A DNA stretch of 64,000 nucleotides, from the NCBI RefSeq assembly GCF_013280495.1, contig NZ_JABSSX010000001.1, positions 372,001 through 436,000 on the forward strand, in the 5' to 3' direction. Below the pieces are notes generated by a model. The model saw nothing but the letters and a program-made list of their open reading frames with translations. It was not told where the DNA came from and did not search any database. The position numbers and the translations under genes are program-made. Shown in pieces: positions 17,997 through 27,314 of the stretch; the first letter of the stretch is position 1; every line of letters begins with the position of its first letter. The stretch comes from Brevibacterium permense (GTDB lineage: Bacteria; Actinomycetota; Actinomycetes; Actinomycetales; Brevibacteriaceae).

Positions 17997-19109
17997 ATGC
18001 CTGAAAAATCGGATTGGACCGGCCACGATGGGACGCACATGCACGAGCAGACGACGAGGATCGCAGCGATCGTTCCCTGCCACAACGAGGAGATCACCGT
18101 CGCCAAGGTCGTCGGCGACCTCAAGGCCGCGGTCCCGGGCATCACGGTCTACGTCTACGACAATTGCTCGAGCGATCGCACCTCGCAGCGCGCCGCTGAC
18201 GCCGGTGCCATCGTGCGCAAGGAGAACGTCCCCGGCAAGGGCAATGTCGTCCGCCGCGCCTTCGCCGACATCGACGCCGATATCTACGTGATGATCGACG
18301 GCGACGATACCTACGAGGCGGCCCACCTGCCCGAGATGATCGACACCCTGATCTCCGGCCCTTACGACCACGTGCTCGGCGTTCGCCAGGACAATCAGGA
18401 GACCACGTCCTACCGTCCCGGCCACGAAGCCGGGAACAAGATGTTCAACCGGCTGACCGGGTGGCTCTTCGGTTCGCAGGTGTCCGACATGCTCTCGGGC
18501 TACCGCGTGTTCTCTCGCCGTTTCGTCAAGTCGTTCCCCGCGATCAGCCGCCGGTTCGAGATCGAGACCGAGCTGACCGTGCACACGATGTCCCTGCGCC
18601 TTCCCACCACCGAGGTGGCCGTGGACTTCCGTGACCGACCCGACGGAAGCGAGTCGAAGCTTTCGACCTTCAAGGACGGGTTCCGCATCCTCGGGCTCAT
18701 CTCCGCTCTCGTCCGTCACGAACGACCCCGCCTGTTCTACGGCACGCTGACGGCCGTGCTCGCCGCGGTGTCGCTGGTCTTCGGCCTGCCCGTGGTGTGG
18801 GAGTTCTGGCAGACCGGGCTGGTGCCGAGGTTCCCGACGGCGATCCTCGCCACCGCGCTTATGGGCCTGGCCTTCCTCCTCGGCAGCGTCGGCCTGACCT
18901 TGGACGGTCTCCGCAGGGCTCGTCGAGAGACTTCCCGCCTGGTCTATCTCAGCCTGCCCGCTGTGACCGGACGACCCGTCACGCAGCGGCAGGCTCCGCG
19001 ACAGACCGGTCCCCCGGACCGAGAGTTTTCAGCTCCGGAGGCAGAGATCTTCGCCGACGCAGCACGGATGAAGCCGAGCCGGCAGGTGCGGGCACGCTTC
19101 GCTTCATGA
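17997..19109 (+). CDS. GT2 glycosyltransferase, polyprenyl-phosphate sugar transferase type
   Basis: 370 residues. GT-A domain with AAIVPCHNEE (24-32), VYDNCSSDRT (54-62) and the metal-binding DGDD (101-104), close to dolichyl-phosphate mannosyltransferase-like enzymes, followed by two membrane segments near 249-270 and 281-303 and a basic tail. It likely transfers a sugar from a nucleotide donor to undecaprenyl phosphate. ATG 17997 or ATG 18039 could be the start; neither has a clear ribosome binding site. Its stop overlaps the next gene (ATGA). Together with the GT-C-like protein and GtrA it forms a typical sugar flipping and transfer set. Confidence 0.85.
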   Translation: MPEKSDWTGHDGTHMHEQTTRIAAIVPCHNEEITVAKVVGDLKAAVPGITVYVYDNCSSDRTSQRAADAGAIVRKENVPGKGNVVRRAFADIDADIYVMIDGDDTYEAAHLPEMIDTLISGPYDHVLGVRQDNQETTSYRPGHEAGNKMFNRLTGWLFGSQVSDMLSGYRVFSRRFVKSFPAISRRFEIETELTVHTMSLRLPTTEVAVDFRDRPDGSESKLSTFKDGFRILGLISALVRHERPRLFYGTLTAVLAAVSLVFGLPVVWEFWQTGLVPRFPTAILATALMGLAFLLGSVGLTLDGLRRARRETSRLVYLSLPAVTGRPVTQRQAPRQTGPPDREFSAPEAEIFADAARMKPSRQVRARFAS

Positions 19110-20629
19110 GTCGTTCTGCTATTCGCAGGTGGCTGACGTCCCCGCTGGCATGGGACCTGCTGCTTGCTCTCTTCACCCTCGCATGGTCGTTTATCTTCCT
19201 GCGTCTGTTCTGGCCCGGTCGGGTCAATGTCGATATCGCCAATCAGTACCTGCAGGCCACCGAGAAGATTCCCGTCACCGACTGGCATCCGCCGGTGATG
19301 AGCGCGGTGTGGCGAATCCTCATCGACATCACCGGAGACCCGGGCAGTCTGCTCCTGCTGCAGGTCGGACTGCTGGCCGCGGCCGCGTGGGGGATCGGGG
19401 TGCTCGTCCACCGATCTGGGGCGCCGAGGTGGGTGTCGCTCTTGGGGCCGACAATCATGGTCACGCCTTGGGTCGTCTCCCAGATGACGACGCTGTGGAA
19501 GGATACGCAGATGGCCGTGGCCATCCTGCTCGCCGTCGTCCTCATCATGATCACCCGCTTCCTCCCGAAGACGTGGCTGCTGTGGCTTCCGGCGCTGACC
19601 CTCCTCGTCTATGCGGTGGGGGTGCGGAAGAATGCGGTGTTCGCGGTCGTGCCGATCGCCGTGTACGGCGGGTGGTGCCTGGTGCATCTGTGGCGCCATC
19701 GTCGAGGACGATCTGGAGACTCAGCCACCCCTCCAGGCTCCGCGTCACCGGAGACTTCAGAGCCGACAGCAGACTCCGTGAAGAAGGGACGCCCGCTTCT
19801 GCTGACGGCGGTCTCGTCGCTGATCGTGCTCGGACTCATCGGCGGAGGAGTCAAAGTCACCGACGCGGTCATCGCCTCGCAGTTGGGAGTGACGAAGACC
19901 GGTCAGATCTCACAGATCTTCCTCGACGACGTGATGTTCTCCGTGCCGGAATCTCGACTGCAGTCGTCTGACGCACCCAGAGCGCTCAAAGATCACATCA
20001 GTTCTGCGCGCGACAAATGCCTGAAGAGGGGCGAGATCTGGGACGCCTACTGGAACTGCTACGGCAGAGGCACGACTGGGAAGGCATTCAGTCCCATTGC
20101 CTACCAGGATGAGCTGAAGTCGCTGTGGTTGAACGAAGTCGTGACTCATCCGGTCAGCTACATCGAATATCGGACATCGGTCTACTCCTCCTACTTCTTC
20201 ACCTCGAAGCTCGAATACTGGGAGGCCGACTGGGACGGCGATGCGCAGAGGGCACGTTTGCCTGCAGGGAGCCCAAAGGCTGACTACATCTTCCGACCGT
20301 ATGTCGAGGACTTCGCGCTGGGAACTTTCCCGATGCTCTTCAAGCCCTGGTTCTGGACCCTCGTCGCCGTTCTGCTGCTCGGTCTCGGGTACCGATCGCG
20401 CAGCCGCACCCGTCGGGAACTGAACGCGTCTGCCCACCGGCCGCGGTCTTTCTGGCCCGAGATCACGGTCCTGGCCGCCTCGGCGCTGTGCTACATCTTC
20501 GGGTACTTCCCGATCGTGCCGGCGAACCATTTCCGGTACACGTTCTGGCCGGCGCTCGCCGTCACCTTCGCGATCGTCCTCTGGCTCGCTCAGCGCCTGA
20601 TCCAGCAAGTCCGAATCCTAGGGCCATAG
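19106..20629 (+). CDS. polytopic membrane protein, GT-C glycosyltransferase-like (DUF6020-like)
   Basis: 507 residues with about ten hydrophobic segments. A conserved-looking extracytoplasmic loop follows the first segment (NVDIANQYLQATEKIPVTDWHPPVMSAVW, residues about 37-66), where GT-C enzymes place an acidic catalytic motif. A second large outer loop lies at about 270-385. It begins four bases before the preceding GT2 stop and is followed by gtrA, so it probably uses a lipid-linked sugar made by the GT2 to decorate a surface polymer. Family assignment is tentative. The long in-frame extension upstream overlaps the GT2 gene and is rejected. Confidence 0.65.
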   Translation: MSRSAIRRWLTSPLAWDLLLALFTLAWSFIFLRLFWPGRVNVDIANQYLQATEKIPVTDWHPPVMSAVWRILIDITGDPGSLLLLQVGLLAAAAWGIGVLVHRSGAPRWVSLLGPTIMVTPWVVSQMTTLWKDTQMAVAILLAVVLIMITRFLPKTWLLWLPALTLLVYAVGVRKNAVFAVVPIAVYGGWCLVHLWRHRRGRSGDSATPPGSASPETSEPTADSVKKGRPLLLTAVSSLIVLGLIGGGVKVTDAVIASQLGVTKTGQISQIFLDDVMFSVPESRLQSSDAPRALKDHISSARDKCLKRGEIWDAYWNCYGRGTTGKAFSPIAYQDELKSLWLNEVVTHPVSYIEYRTSVYSSYFFTSKLEYWEADWDGDAQRARLPAGSPKADYIFRPYVEDFALGTFPMLFKPWFWTLVAVLLLGLGYRSRSRTRRELNASAHRPRSFWPEITVLAASALCYIFGYFPIVPANHFRYTFWPALAVTFAIVLWLAQRLIQQVRILGP

Positions 20630-20642
20630 ACTGAGTTCAGTT
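20627..20642 (+). promoter_or_regulatory. -10 box of a probable leaderless promoter (gtrA)
   Basis: TAGACT at 20627-20632 starts within the stop codon of the preceding gene and ends ten bases before the gtrA ATG. The following GAGTTC matches the dgt and metG cases. Confidence 0.5.
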
Positions 20643-21155
20643 ATGAAAGAGTCATTCTCGGACCGTCTCCGGCGCCTGGCGGTGGAAGCCTTCAAGTTCC
20701 TCACCGTCGGCGGGCTCGGCTATATCGTCGACGTCGGCCTGTCGAACCTTCTGGCCTACGGGTTCGGTCCGATTCCCGCCCTCCTCGAGGGCAGCCCGAT
20801 CAAGTCGAAGATCATCTCGACGATCCTGTCGATGATCGTCGTATGGATGGGCAACAAGCTCTGGACCTACGGCGACCGGACCACGAACTCGAACTTGCGC
20901 GGCATCGTCCTGTTCGTCGCGGTCAACCTCGTCGGCATGATCATCACGGTCATCCCCCTCGGTGTGACCTGGTACCTGCTCGATATGCGCGACCAGCTCA
21001 CCTACAACATCTCGACGAATGTCATCGGCATCGGACTGGCGATGATCTTCCGCTTCTACGCCTACCGCACCTGGGTGTTCAAGGACCAGGCCCCCGACAC
21101 CGAGGTGGTCGTTCCCATGGAGGAATCGAGCCGGGTCCCCGACGACCGGGGCTGA
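20643..21155 (+). CDS. GtrA family membrane protein
   Basis: 170 residues with four transmembrane segments (about 17-38, 55-76, 86-108 and 117-137) and the family's FKFLTVGGLGYIVDVGLSNLL opening. GtrA proteins are thought to help move undecaprenyl-phosphate sugars across the membrane for glycan modification. Location next to a polyprenyl-phosphate GT2 and a GT-C-like protein fits. It is convergent with the nonulosonic-acid glycan genes, across an inverted repeat at 21332-21382. Confidence 0.88.
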   Translation: MKESFSDRLRRLAVEAFKFLTVGGLGYIVDVGLSNLLAYGFGPIPALLEGSPIKSKIISTILSMIVVWMGNKLWTYGDRTTNSNLRGIVLFVAVNLVGMIITVIPLGVTWYLLDMRDQLTYNISTNVIGIGLAMIFRFYAYRTWVFKDQAPDTEVVVPMEESSRVPDDRG

Positions 21156-21331
21156 GGTCTGCGGCCGCTCGCGCTGCTGGCTCCGCCTCTCTTCCGGCGG
21201 CTTGGATGCTTGCCCGCTTCCTCCCACCTCCGCTTGGGTGGGACAAATGGTCGCGCCCATCCGAGTTTTCTGTGACCATTTTGACCACTTAGGGGCCCCG
21301 ATGCGCAACTGCTCGCCGCTGGTCAAGAATT

Positions 21332-21382
21332 TAGGTCAGCATCGGATAGTCTCCGGCGCTGAAATTATCCGATGCTGACCTA
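21332..21382. terminator. 17-bp-arm inverted repeat between convergent gtrA and the glycan operon
   Basis: TAGGTCAGCATCGGATA (21332-21348) and its exact complement (21366-21382) around a 17-base loop. A weaker relative of the same word (CCTAAGTT preceded by GAAAGCGA, near 21404-21417) follows. Its location between two converging genes fits a bidirectional terminator. Confidence 0.75.
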
Positions 21383-21432
21383 TGTTTCGGCGCGAAAGTC
21401 CGAAAGCGACCTAAGTTCAGGCTGTCGCGCTG

Positions 21433-22875
21433 TCAGCGGGTGCGGCGCAGCTTGCGGTAGGCGCTGACGACGGGGGCCGGGGTGACGGTGCGCAGTTCGG
21501 CTCGAATGAGCATCCGCTTCTGCTTGAGCAATGCCGACCGGCGGTTCGGCAGTTGACCGGCCCGTGCTCGGGTGGCCAACAGCCCCAGGTCTCGGCGCAG
21601 CTGCCCGTCTTGCGCGTGAAAGTAGTTCTCTGCCAACCACTCCGGGTCAGGGAATCCGATTGACCCGGCAGCCACATCGGTCAATGTTCCGGTGGCGCCC
21701 GAACCTTCGAAGACCTCGTTGAGCAGCTCGGCATTGAAGCCGAAGTCAGAGACGAGCAGGGTCGGAATGCCCCGATCGATGGATTCGAGGGCGGCAGTCG
21801 AGGACACAGTGACCAGTGCCGAGCCGTCGGTGAGGAAGTCGCTGAGGGGACCATATCCGAGCTCGATGCGGTCCGTTCCAGGTACTCGGCGGGTGCGGAA
21901 GTCGTCGAGGATCTCGAAGTAGGAATGCTGTTCGTGATGGGTTTCGAACTCACCGGGACGCGACCGCATCTTGATGACCGCCGTCGAATCCGGGTGCCTG
22001 TCGGCGAACTCGGCCAGGGCCGCAATGATCGCCTCACGGTCGGCACGCTCGGCCGGAACCTTCGCCTGCGGGGCGAAAAGCAGAGTCCTTGGGGCCGCAG
22101 GGGCACCGGTTCGTGCGGCACCCGCCGAGGACGGCGCGGCGGCGACGGATGGTGGGGTCGCCTCGGCGAGGGATTCCGCTGGTGCCGCGAGCTGCGGGAT
22201 GCCCTCCGAACGCAGCATCGGCAGGCGCGCCAACAGAACTTCGCAGGGCACCTGCGATCGGGCACTCGCCTCGGTGTAAGCGGCCACCTCGGCGGAGGAA
22301 TGGGCGATGAACGCATCCATCAGCCGGCGATAATTCATCCCCTTGCCGCTGGCAGGAAGACCCATTCCGGGCAGCCCCGAGATCAGGGCTGGACGGTCAG
22401 TGCTGGTGTGCGCGGTGAGGAAGACCTGGGCGACGATCGGGCCGGTGGCGGCACCGAGAACGATATCGGGGGAGTGATCGGCGATGACCTGCGCGAGGTC
22501 GGCCCGCGCGATGACGGGGACTTCTCGGTGTTCCCAGTCGGTGCCGGCGACGGCGCTGGCGATCTGCTCATCTGTCGGCAGAATCGGATTGTCGACGAGG
22601 AACACGCGTCCCTCCACGTCGGGCAGGGACGACAGCAGCTGGGTCGCCCACTTGAGATACGACTCACTGTCGGAAATCGAGAGGATGCGGATAGGGGCAA
22701 GCCCGGCCGATCGCCGAGGCGGCAGCACCGGCCCGTCCGGGAAGTTCGACTGCGACGAGTGACCGTCCGCGCGAGTGCGCTCGGTCAGATGTGAGGGCCG
22801 AGGCGGGGAGTCGGAGAGCGACGGCGGCATGATCGGCCCGCTGTAGTGGGGATCGCCTGGTTCAGGAATCGTCAT
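21433..22875 (-). CDS. DUF6716-like putative glycosyltransferase
   Basis: 480 residues. After a disordered, proline-rich N-terminus (about 60 residues) comes a GT-B-like fold: IRILSISDSESYLKWA, an LVDNPILPT segment, VLGAATGPIVAQVFL, and in the C-terminal half VIKMRSRPGE, a YGPLSDFLTDGSALVTVSSTAALE donor-site region and IPTLLVSDFGFN. This resembles the actinobacterial DUF6716 putative glycosyltransferases that accompany polysialyltransferase and NeuB genes. A non-conserved Ala/Pro loop near 235-265 carries a near-match of the dispersed GCCGAGGCGG word. The ATG at 22875 overlaps the upstream stop, so it is the last gene of the operon. Confidence 0.65.
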   Translation of the reverse strand: MTIPEPGDPHYSGPIMPPSLSDSPPRPSHLTERTRADGHSSQSNFPDGPVLPPRRSAGLAPIRILSISDSESYLKWATQLLSSLPDVEGRVFLVDNPILPTDEQIASAVAGTDWEHREVPVIARADLAQVIADHSPDIVLGAATGPIVAQVFLTAHTSTDRPALISGLPGMGLPASGKGMNYRRLMDAFIAHSSAEVAAYTEASARSQVPCEVLLARLPMLRSEGIPQLAAPAESLAEATPPSVAAAPSSAGAARTGAPAAPRTLLFAPQAKVPAERADREAIIAALAEFADRHPDSTAVIKMRSRPGEFETHHEQHSYFEILDDFRTRRVPGTDRIELGYGPLSDFLTDGSALVTVSSTAALESIDRGIPTLLVSDFGFNAELLNEVFEGSGATGTLTDVAAGSIGFPDPEWLAENYFHAQDGQLRRDLGLLATRARAGQLPNRRSALLKQKRMLIRAELRTVTPAPVVSAYRKLRRTR

Positions 22876-23863
22876 CTGCCTTGACCGACTGGGCGTTGAG
22901 GGACTTTCGCAGACTATCGGGTGAAGCGCCGGTCCACCACTTCGCGGGGATCTCTGTGACATCGATGGTCACATCCGGATTGAGCACCGCCAGAGACACC
23001 GCTGCCGTCGACGGCAGGCTGCGGATCGTCGAGTCCGGCGGCAGGTTGATCAGCCGCAGCTCGATCGGCAGGCCGAGATGTTTGATCCTCACGCGCTCAT
23101 CCTGGGCGAGATCGGCGAGGAACTCCTCGGTCTCACGTCGATGCGGGTAATAGGTGATCGACCCGTGAGTGTCGATGATGTCATCGACCCACGCCCGGTA
23201 GGCGAAGGCATCGATGAGGCCATCGGCGGCCAGGGACGAACCGATGACCGGATTGTCCCGCGGGTGACTGCCGCCGGTGGGCAGAGTCTGCAGGTGTTCG
23301 AATTGGTGGCGGGTGATCTCGCCGCCGGATTTGAGGAAAGCCTTGCGCAGCGGTTTCGCCACCGGCAGCGCCGTGTGCCAGCGCAGCTTGCCCACAGTGG
23401 CGAGGTGGCGAAGCCGATCGGCGACGTGAGCGGCCATGACCGTGCGCGAGGCCTTGAGCTTCTGCCGGGGACGGACGAGGGGACCGCGCTTGGCGGTGAG
23501 GATCTCGATTGCAGAGTATGTGGCCAGACCGTCATCGAGGATGACCACCTCCGGCATCCGCCGCTCGAGATACGCCAGCGCCAGGGCCTTGTGCACCTGA
23601 CCGGAGCAGGCATCGCCGAGATAGATCCGGTCGAAGTTCGTCTTCCGCAACACTCCCGGTTTCGCCCCATCTCGCTCGAGGCGGACATTCTTCGGCAGCC
23701 AAGCCGGATCGAAGGCATCGAGGAAGGACGTCATGCCCTTTGCGTTCGCCCGCGCCCGGATGAGCAGGTCTTCGGTCGGCTCGTGGGATTCGAGAGCTGA
23801 GAGGAACTGCAGAGGGGATTCGACGAAAGCGACGGCGCTCCGGCGCTTCTTCTTCGGTGTCAC
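22862..23863 (-). CDS. GT52-like glycosyltransferase, sialyltransferase-related
   Basis: 333 residues. Opening AVAFVESPLQFLSALE resembles the SPLQLLnAIE start of GT52 lipooligosaccharide sialyltransferases. Further matches are VVILDDGLATY (an acidic D-D-G motif) and ITYYPHRRETEEFL (the Y-x-P-H-x-R-E motif that binds the CMP-sugar donor in sialyltransferases). It probably moves a nonulosonic-acid residue from a CMP donor. Starts at GTG 23863, overlapping the polysialyltransferase-like gene stop (GTGA), so the genes are coupled. Confidence 0.65.
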   Translation of the reverse strand: MTPKKKRRSAVAFVESPLQFLSALESHEPTEDLLIRARANAKGMTSFLDAFDPAWLPKNVRLERDGAKPGVLRKTNFDRIYLGDACSGQVHKALALAYLERRMPEVVILDDGLATYSAIEILTAKRGPLVRPRQKLKASRTVMAAHVADRLRHLATVGKLRWHTALPVAKPLRKAFLKSGGEITRHQFEHLQTLPTGGSHPRDNPVIGSSLAADGLIDAFAYRAWVDDIIDTHGSITYYPHRRETEEFLADLAQDERVRIKHLGLPIELRLINLPPDSTIRSLPSTAAVSLAVLNPDVTIDVTEIPAKWWTGASPDSLRKSLNAQSVKADDDS

Positions 23864-25320
23864 CGCTGTTGGATCCGTTTCATGATGCGTTGTTGTTTTC
23901 TTGCCACGGCTTTGATCACGAGCGTTCCTGATCGTTTGATCATGCGCTTAGGAGCAAACGCCTTCGACGTGCTGCCCGGCAGAGCGAGCGCGGTCAGTCG
24001 TCGGCGCTTGAAATAGCGACTGAATCGGTCGGCTGACTCGCCGTGGCCTGTGCTGACGTCGAAGACCTCTGTGAGGAAGTCTGTTGCCGCGTCACGCAGA
24101 TCGTGCGACAGCGTCGGTGCCATGCAGTAGGTGACGGCGGCGAGCAGACGGCTCAGCTGCGGATATGCGTCGGCCTTTTCCGGGGTGCTGCCGTCGCAGA
24201 TCTCGGAGATGATCGTCAATGGGATGCGATTGCTGTTCTGATAAGGAGCGATGGCTTCGAGCAGCAGATCCGTACCCACAGCCAGGGCAGGTACCTGATA
24301 GATCTGGCGAGCAGTCATCAGCGCCGTCGAGAAGCCGCCGACGATCAGGTCGGGAGCCAGACGATCGATGATGACCTCGGCCATGACGGGCGGGTCGAAA
24401 AGTTGCAGAGTGATCCCGAGTTTCTGTGCTGCCTCGAACAGTGGTCCTGTCTGCGAGGGAGGAGCGGCCGGGTGCGGTTTGAACACCACGACTTCCATTC
24501 CGCGCGCAGCAGCGGCCTCGATCATGTCGATGTGCAGCTGCGTCTCTTCCTCAGCAGTGATGAGTCCGAGCGCCGACAGATACTGGCCGACCACCAGTGC
24601 CCACGGACGATTGCTCGACGGCGCGGCGCTGAGAACCCCTCCCAGCTCGTCCTCCAGTGCTTCGGCCGAATGCTCGCCGAGCTCGCGCACCACACCGGTG
24701 AACGACTCAACACCCAGTGGGCGGTGGACGATTCCGAACTCGCGGAGCAGTTTCGGCGAGATTCCAGGCACCAGCGGCAAGTAATGCAGCACGGACATTC
24801 GCTGACCGTTCGTCAGCGGAATCTGATTGCGGGTCGGGCCGAAGCTCATCAGTCCGTCGGCATGCACCCTGATCGTCGCGCGGGAGAACACTCGGCCAAG
24901 CGCAAGGGCCGGATTGACCTGGGGCGATTCGATTACGAGCTCGATCTCGTCGGTTTCGTCCAACCCCCACCGGCTACGCAGATATGATTCCACGACCGGC
25001 AGATCCGTATGATCGGGCCGCCATGACGAAGGATGGACGTGCAGAGGCGCGAGCGCCTCATTGAGGTTGACGACCCGATCGAACCGGGCGATCAACGAGG
25101 CGGCTCCCGGCGAATCGACGAAGGATTCCGCGAGCTCCATGACCACGGCGTTGTTGCTGACCAGAAGGATCCGTTCGGTCGGAGGCGGGGTGTCCTCGGG
25201 CGCGAGACCCTCGGTGCCCATCAGCGCCGGAGCCGCCGGCCGGTCGTAGTCACCGCCATCGATTCCTGCCGCCAAGCAGACGAGTTCGAACAGAGTCGAG
25301 GCCAGAAAGATCTGTTTCAC
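23860..25320 (-). CDS. polysialyltransferase-family glycosyltransferase
   Basis: 486 residues. Two hallmark motifs of the bacterial polysialyltransferase/GT38-like fold are visible: the acidic motif HADG (153-156, followed by LMSFGPTRN) and the HP motif KPHP (281-284), with GGFSTALM near 324-331 in the donor-binding region. The predicted role is to polymerise or add nonulosonic acid residues from a CMP-activated donor. The C-terminal 50 residues are strongly basic (RYFKRRR, KRMIKRSG, RKQQRIMKRIQQR), suggesting membrane-surface attachment. Overlaps both neighbours by four bases. Confidence 0.8.
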   Translation of the reverse strand: MKQIFLASTLFELVCLAAGIDGGDYDRPAAPALMGTEGLAPEDTPPPTERILLVSNNAVVMELAESFVDSPGAASLIARFDRVVNLNEALAPLHVHPSSWRPDHTDLPVVESYLRSRWGLDETDEIELVIESPQVNPALALGRVFSRATIRVHADGLMSFGPTRNQIPLTNGQRMSVLHYLPLVPGISPKLLREFGIVHRPLGVESFTGVVRELGEHSAEALEDELGGVLSAAPSSNRPWALVVGQYLSALGLITAEEETQLHIDMIEAAAARGMEVVVFKPHPAAPPSQTGPLFEAAQKLGITLQLFDPPVMAEVIIDRLAPDLIVGGFSTALMTARQIYQVPALAVGTDLLLEAIAPYQNSNRIPLTIISEICDGSTPEKADAYPQLSRLLAAVTYCMAPTLSHDLRDAATDFLTEVFDVSTGHGESADRFSRYFKRRRLTALALPGSTSKAFAPKRMIKRSGTLVIKAVARKQQRIMKRIQQR

Positions 25321-26312
25321 TTCACCATCTCCAGCATCAACGAAGGTGCGTCATTGAGGTAGCTGCTGACGTTGAGCTGCCGTCCCTGTTTCTGCAGAAC
25401 GAATTCCTCACGCAGATACTCTGGCGGAATCTTCGCCGAAATCGTTCGTGCACCCCTTCGCAACTGGTTTCGCAGGGACGCCGGGGACGCTGCGAAACGA
25501 TTGATCTGATGGTCGAGGATGGCCAGCCAGTTGCGGATCGCCTTCGGCCACAGTCGGTCGGCGTCCGGTTCGGCGGCGACCAGGTCGAAGATCTGTCCGA
25601 AAGCGCGGATGAAATCCAGCTGTCGGATGTCGACGATGCGCGACAGAGACCCTGCCAGCCCGCGTCGATAGAGGATCCCCGGAGCATCGACGACTGCGAA
25701 GGACTCGGCCTGCAGATGCAGCCGCCAGATCCAGGACCGGTCTTCGGCGGTCATGAAGTTCTCCGGGAAATGGAGGATCCCCTGTTCGAGCACCCTGCGG
25801 TGGAAGATGCCTGCCCACGCGAACGGATAGTCGACCATCGTCGATTCGTAGACGGGCAGGATCCCCACCTTGGGATCCAATGGCACATCACGGACCGACA
25901 TCGGTGCGAGTTTGCGCACCCGTTTGGTCCCCTCCACCGTCGTATGGTCGCAGCGGATGAAATCGACTCCGAGCCTGTGGGCCGCCGCCAGCATCGAGGA
26001 CAGATGCCCCGGAGCCAGCCAATCGTCCCCATCGAGGAAGATGATGTGCTCGCCCCGAGCAGATGCCAGACCCTTGTTGCGGGCATTGGCGAGTCCCGTT
26101 GCCTCGGGGTTGGTGAGCACCTCGAAATGAGGGAACCACGTGCTGAATTCCTCCAGCAGCTCTGGTGTCTCATCGCTCGATCCGTCGTTGACGAAGATCA
26201 GCTGAGTGAGGTCCCACACGGGGCCCTGCTGCCGCAGTGAGCGGAACAGTGTGCTCAGGTAGGGGGCACCATCTTTCGCGGGGATGATGATGCTCAAGTC
26301 GAAATCGGTCAC
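25317..26312 (-). CDS. GT2 glycosyltransferase
   Basis: 331 residues, GT-A fold: LSIIIPAKDG (5-14), VNDGSSDETPELL (41-53), GLANARNKGLASARGE and the metal-binding LDGDDW near 93-98, then a family-typical MTAEDRSWIWRL segment containing the probable catalytic acid. No membrane segment. First gene of the four-gene operon whose members overlap by four bases or more, and it follows a terminator after neuB. Likely adds a neutral sugar or a linkage residue to the glycan. Confidence 0.85.
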   Translation of the reverse strand: MTDFDLSIIIPAKDGAPYLSTLFRSLRQQGPVWDLTQLIFVNDGSSDETPELLEEFSTWFPHFEVLTNPEATGLANARNKGLASARGEHIIFLDGDDWLAPGHLSSMLAAAHRLGVDFIRCDHTTVEGTKRVRKLAPMSVRDVPLDPKVGILPVYESTMVDYPFAWAGIFHRRVLEQGILHFPENFMTAEDRSWIWRLHLQAESFAVVDAPGILYRRGLAGSLSRIVDIRQLDFIRAFGQIFDLVAAEPDADRLWPKAIRNWLAILDHQINRFAASPASLRNQLRRGARTISAKIPPEYLREEFVLQKQGRQLNVSSYLNDAPSLMLEMVK

Positions 26313-26377
26313 GGTGCTTCTCCGGAAGGTGCGGTCAAGGTCGGGTCACCCGACCGTCGGTGGGGCGGACAGGGAAG

Positions 26378-26415
26378 AGCCACCTCGGCGGGGGAAGAAC
26401 CTCGCCGAGGTGGCT
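26378..26415 (-). terminator. terminator after neuB built from the dispersed word
   Basis: AGCCACCTCGGCG (26378-26390) and CGCCGAGGTGGCT (26403-26415) form a perfect 13-bp stem with a 12-base loop, 12 bases beyond the neuB stop codon. Each arm is a one-mismatch copy of the GCCGAGGCGG word. Confidence 0.7.
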
Positions 26416-26426
26416 TCGCCGATTGC

Positions 26427-27310
<884 letters not shown>

Positions 27311-27314
<4 letters not shown>

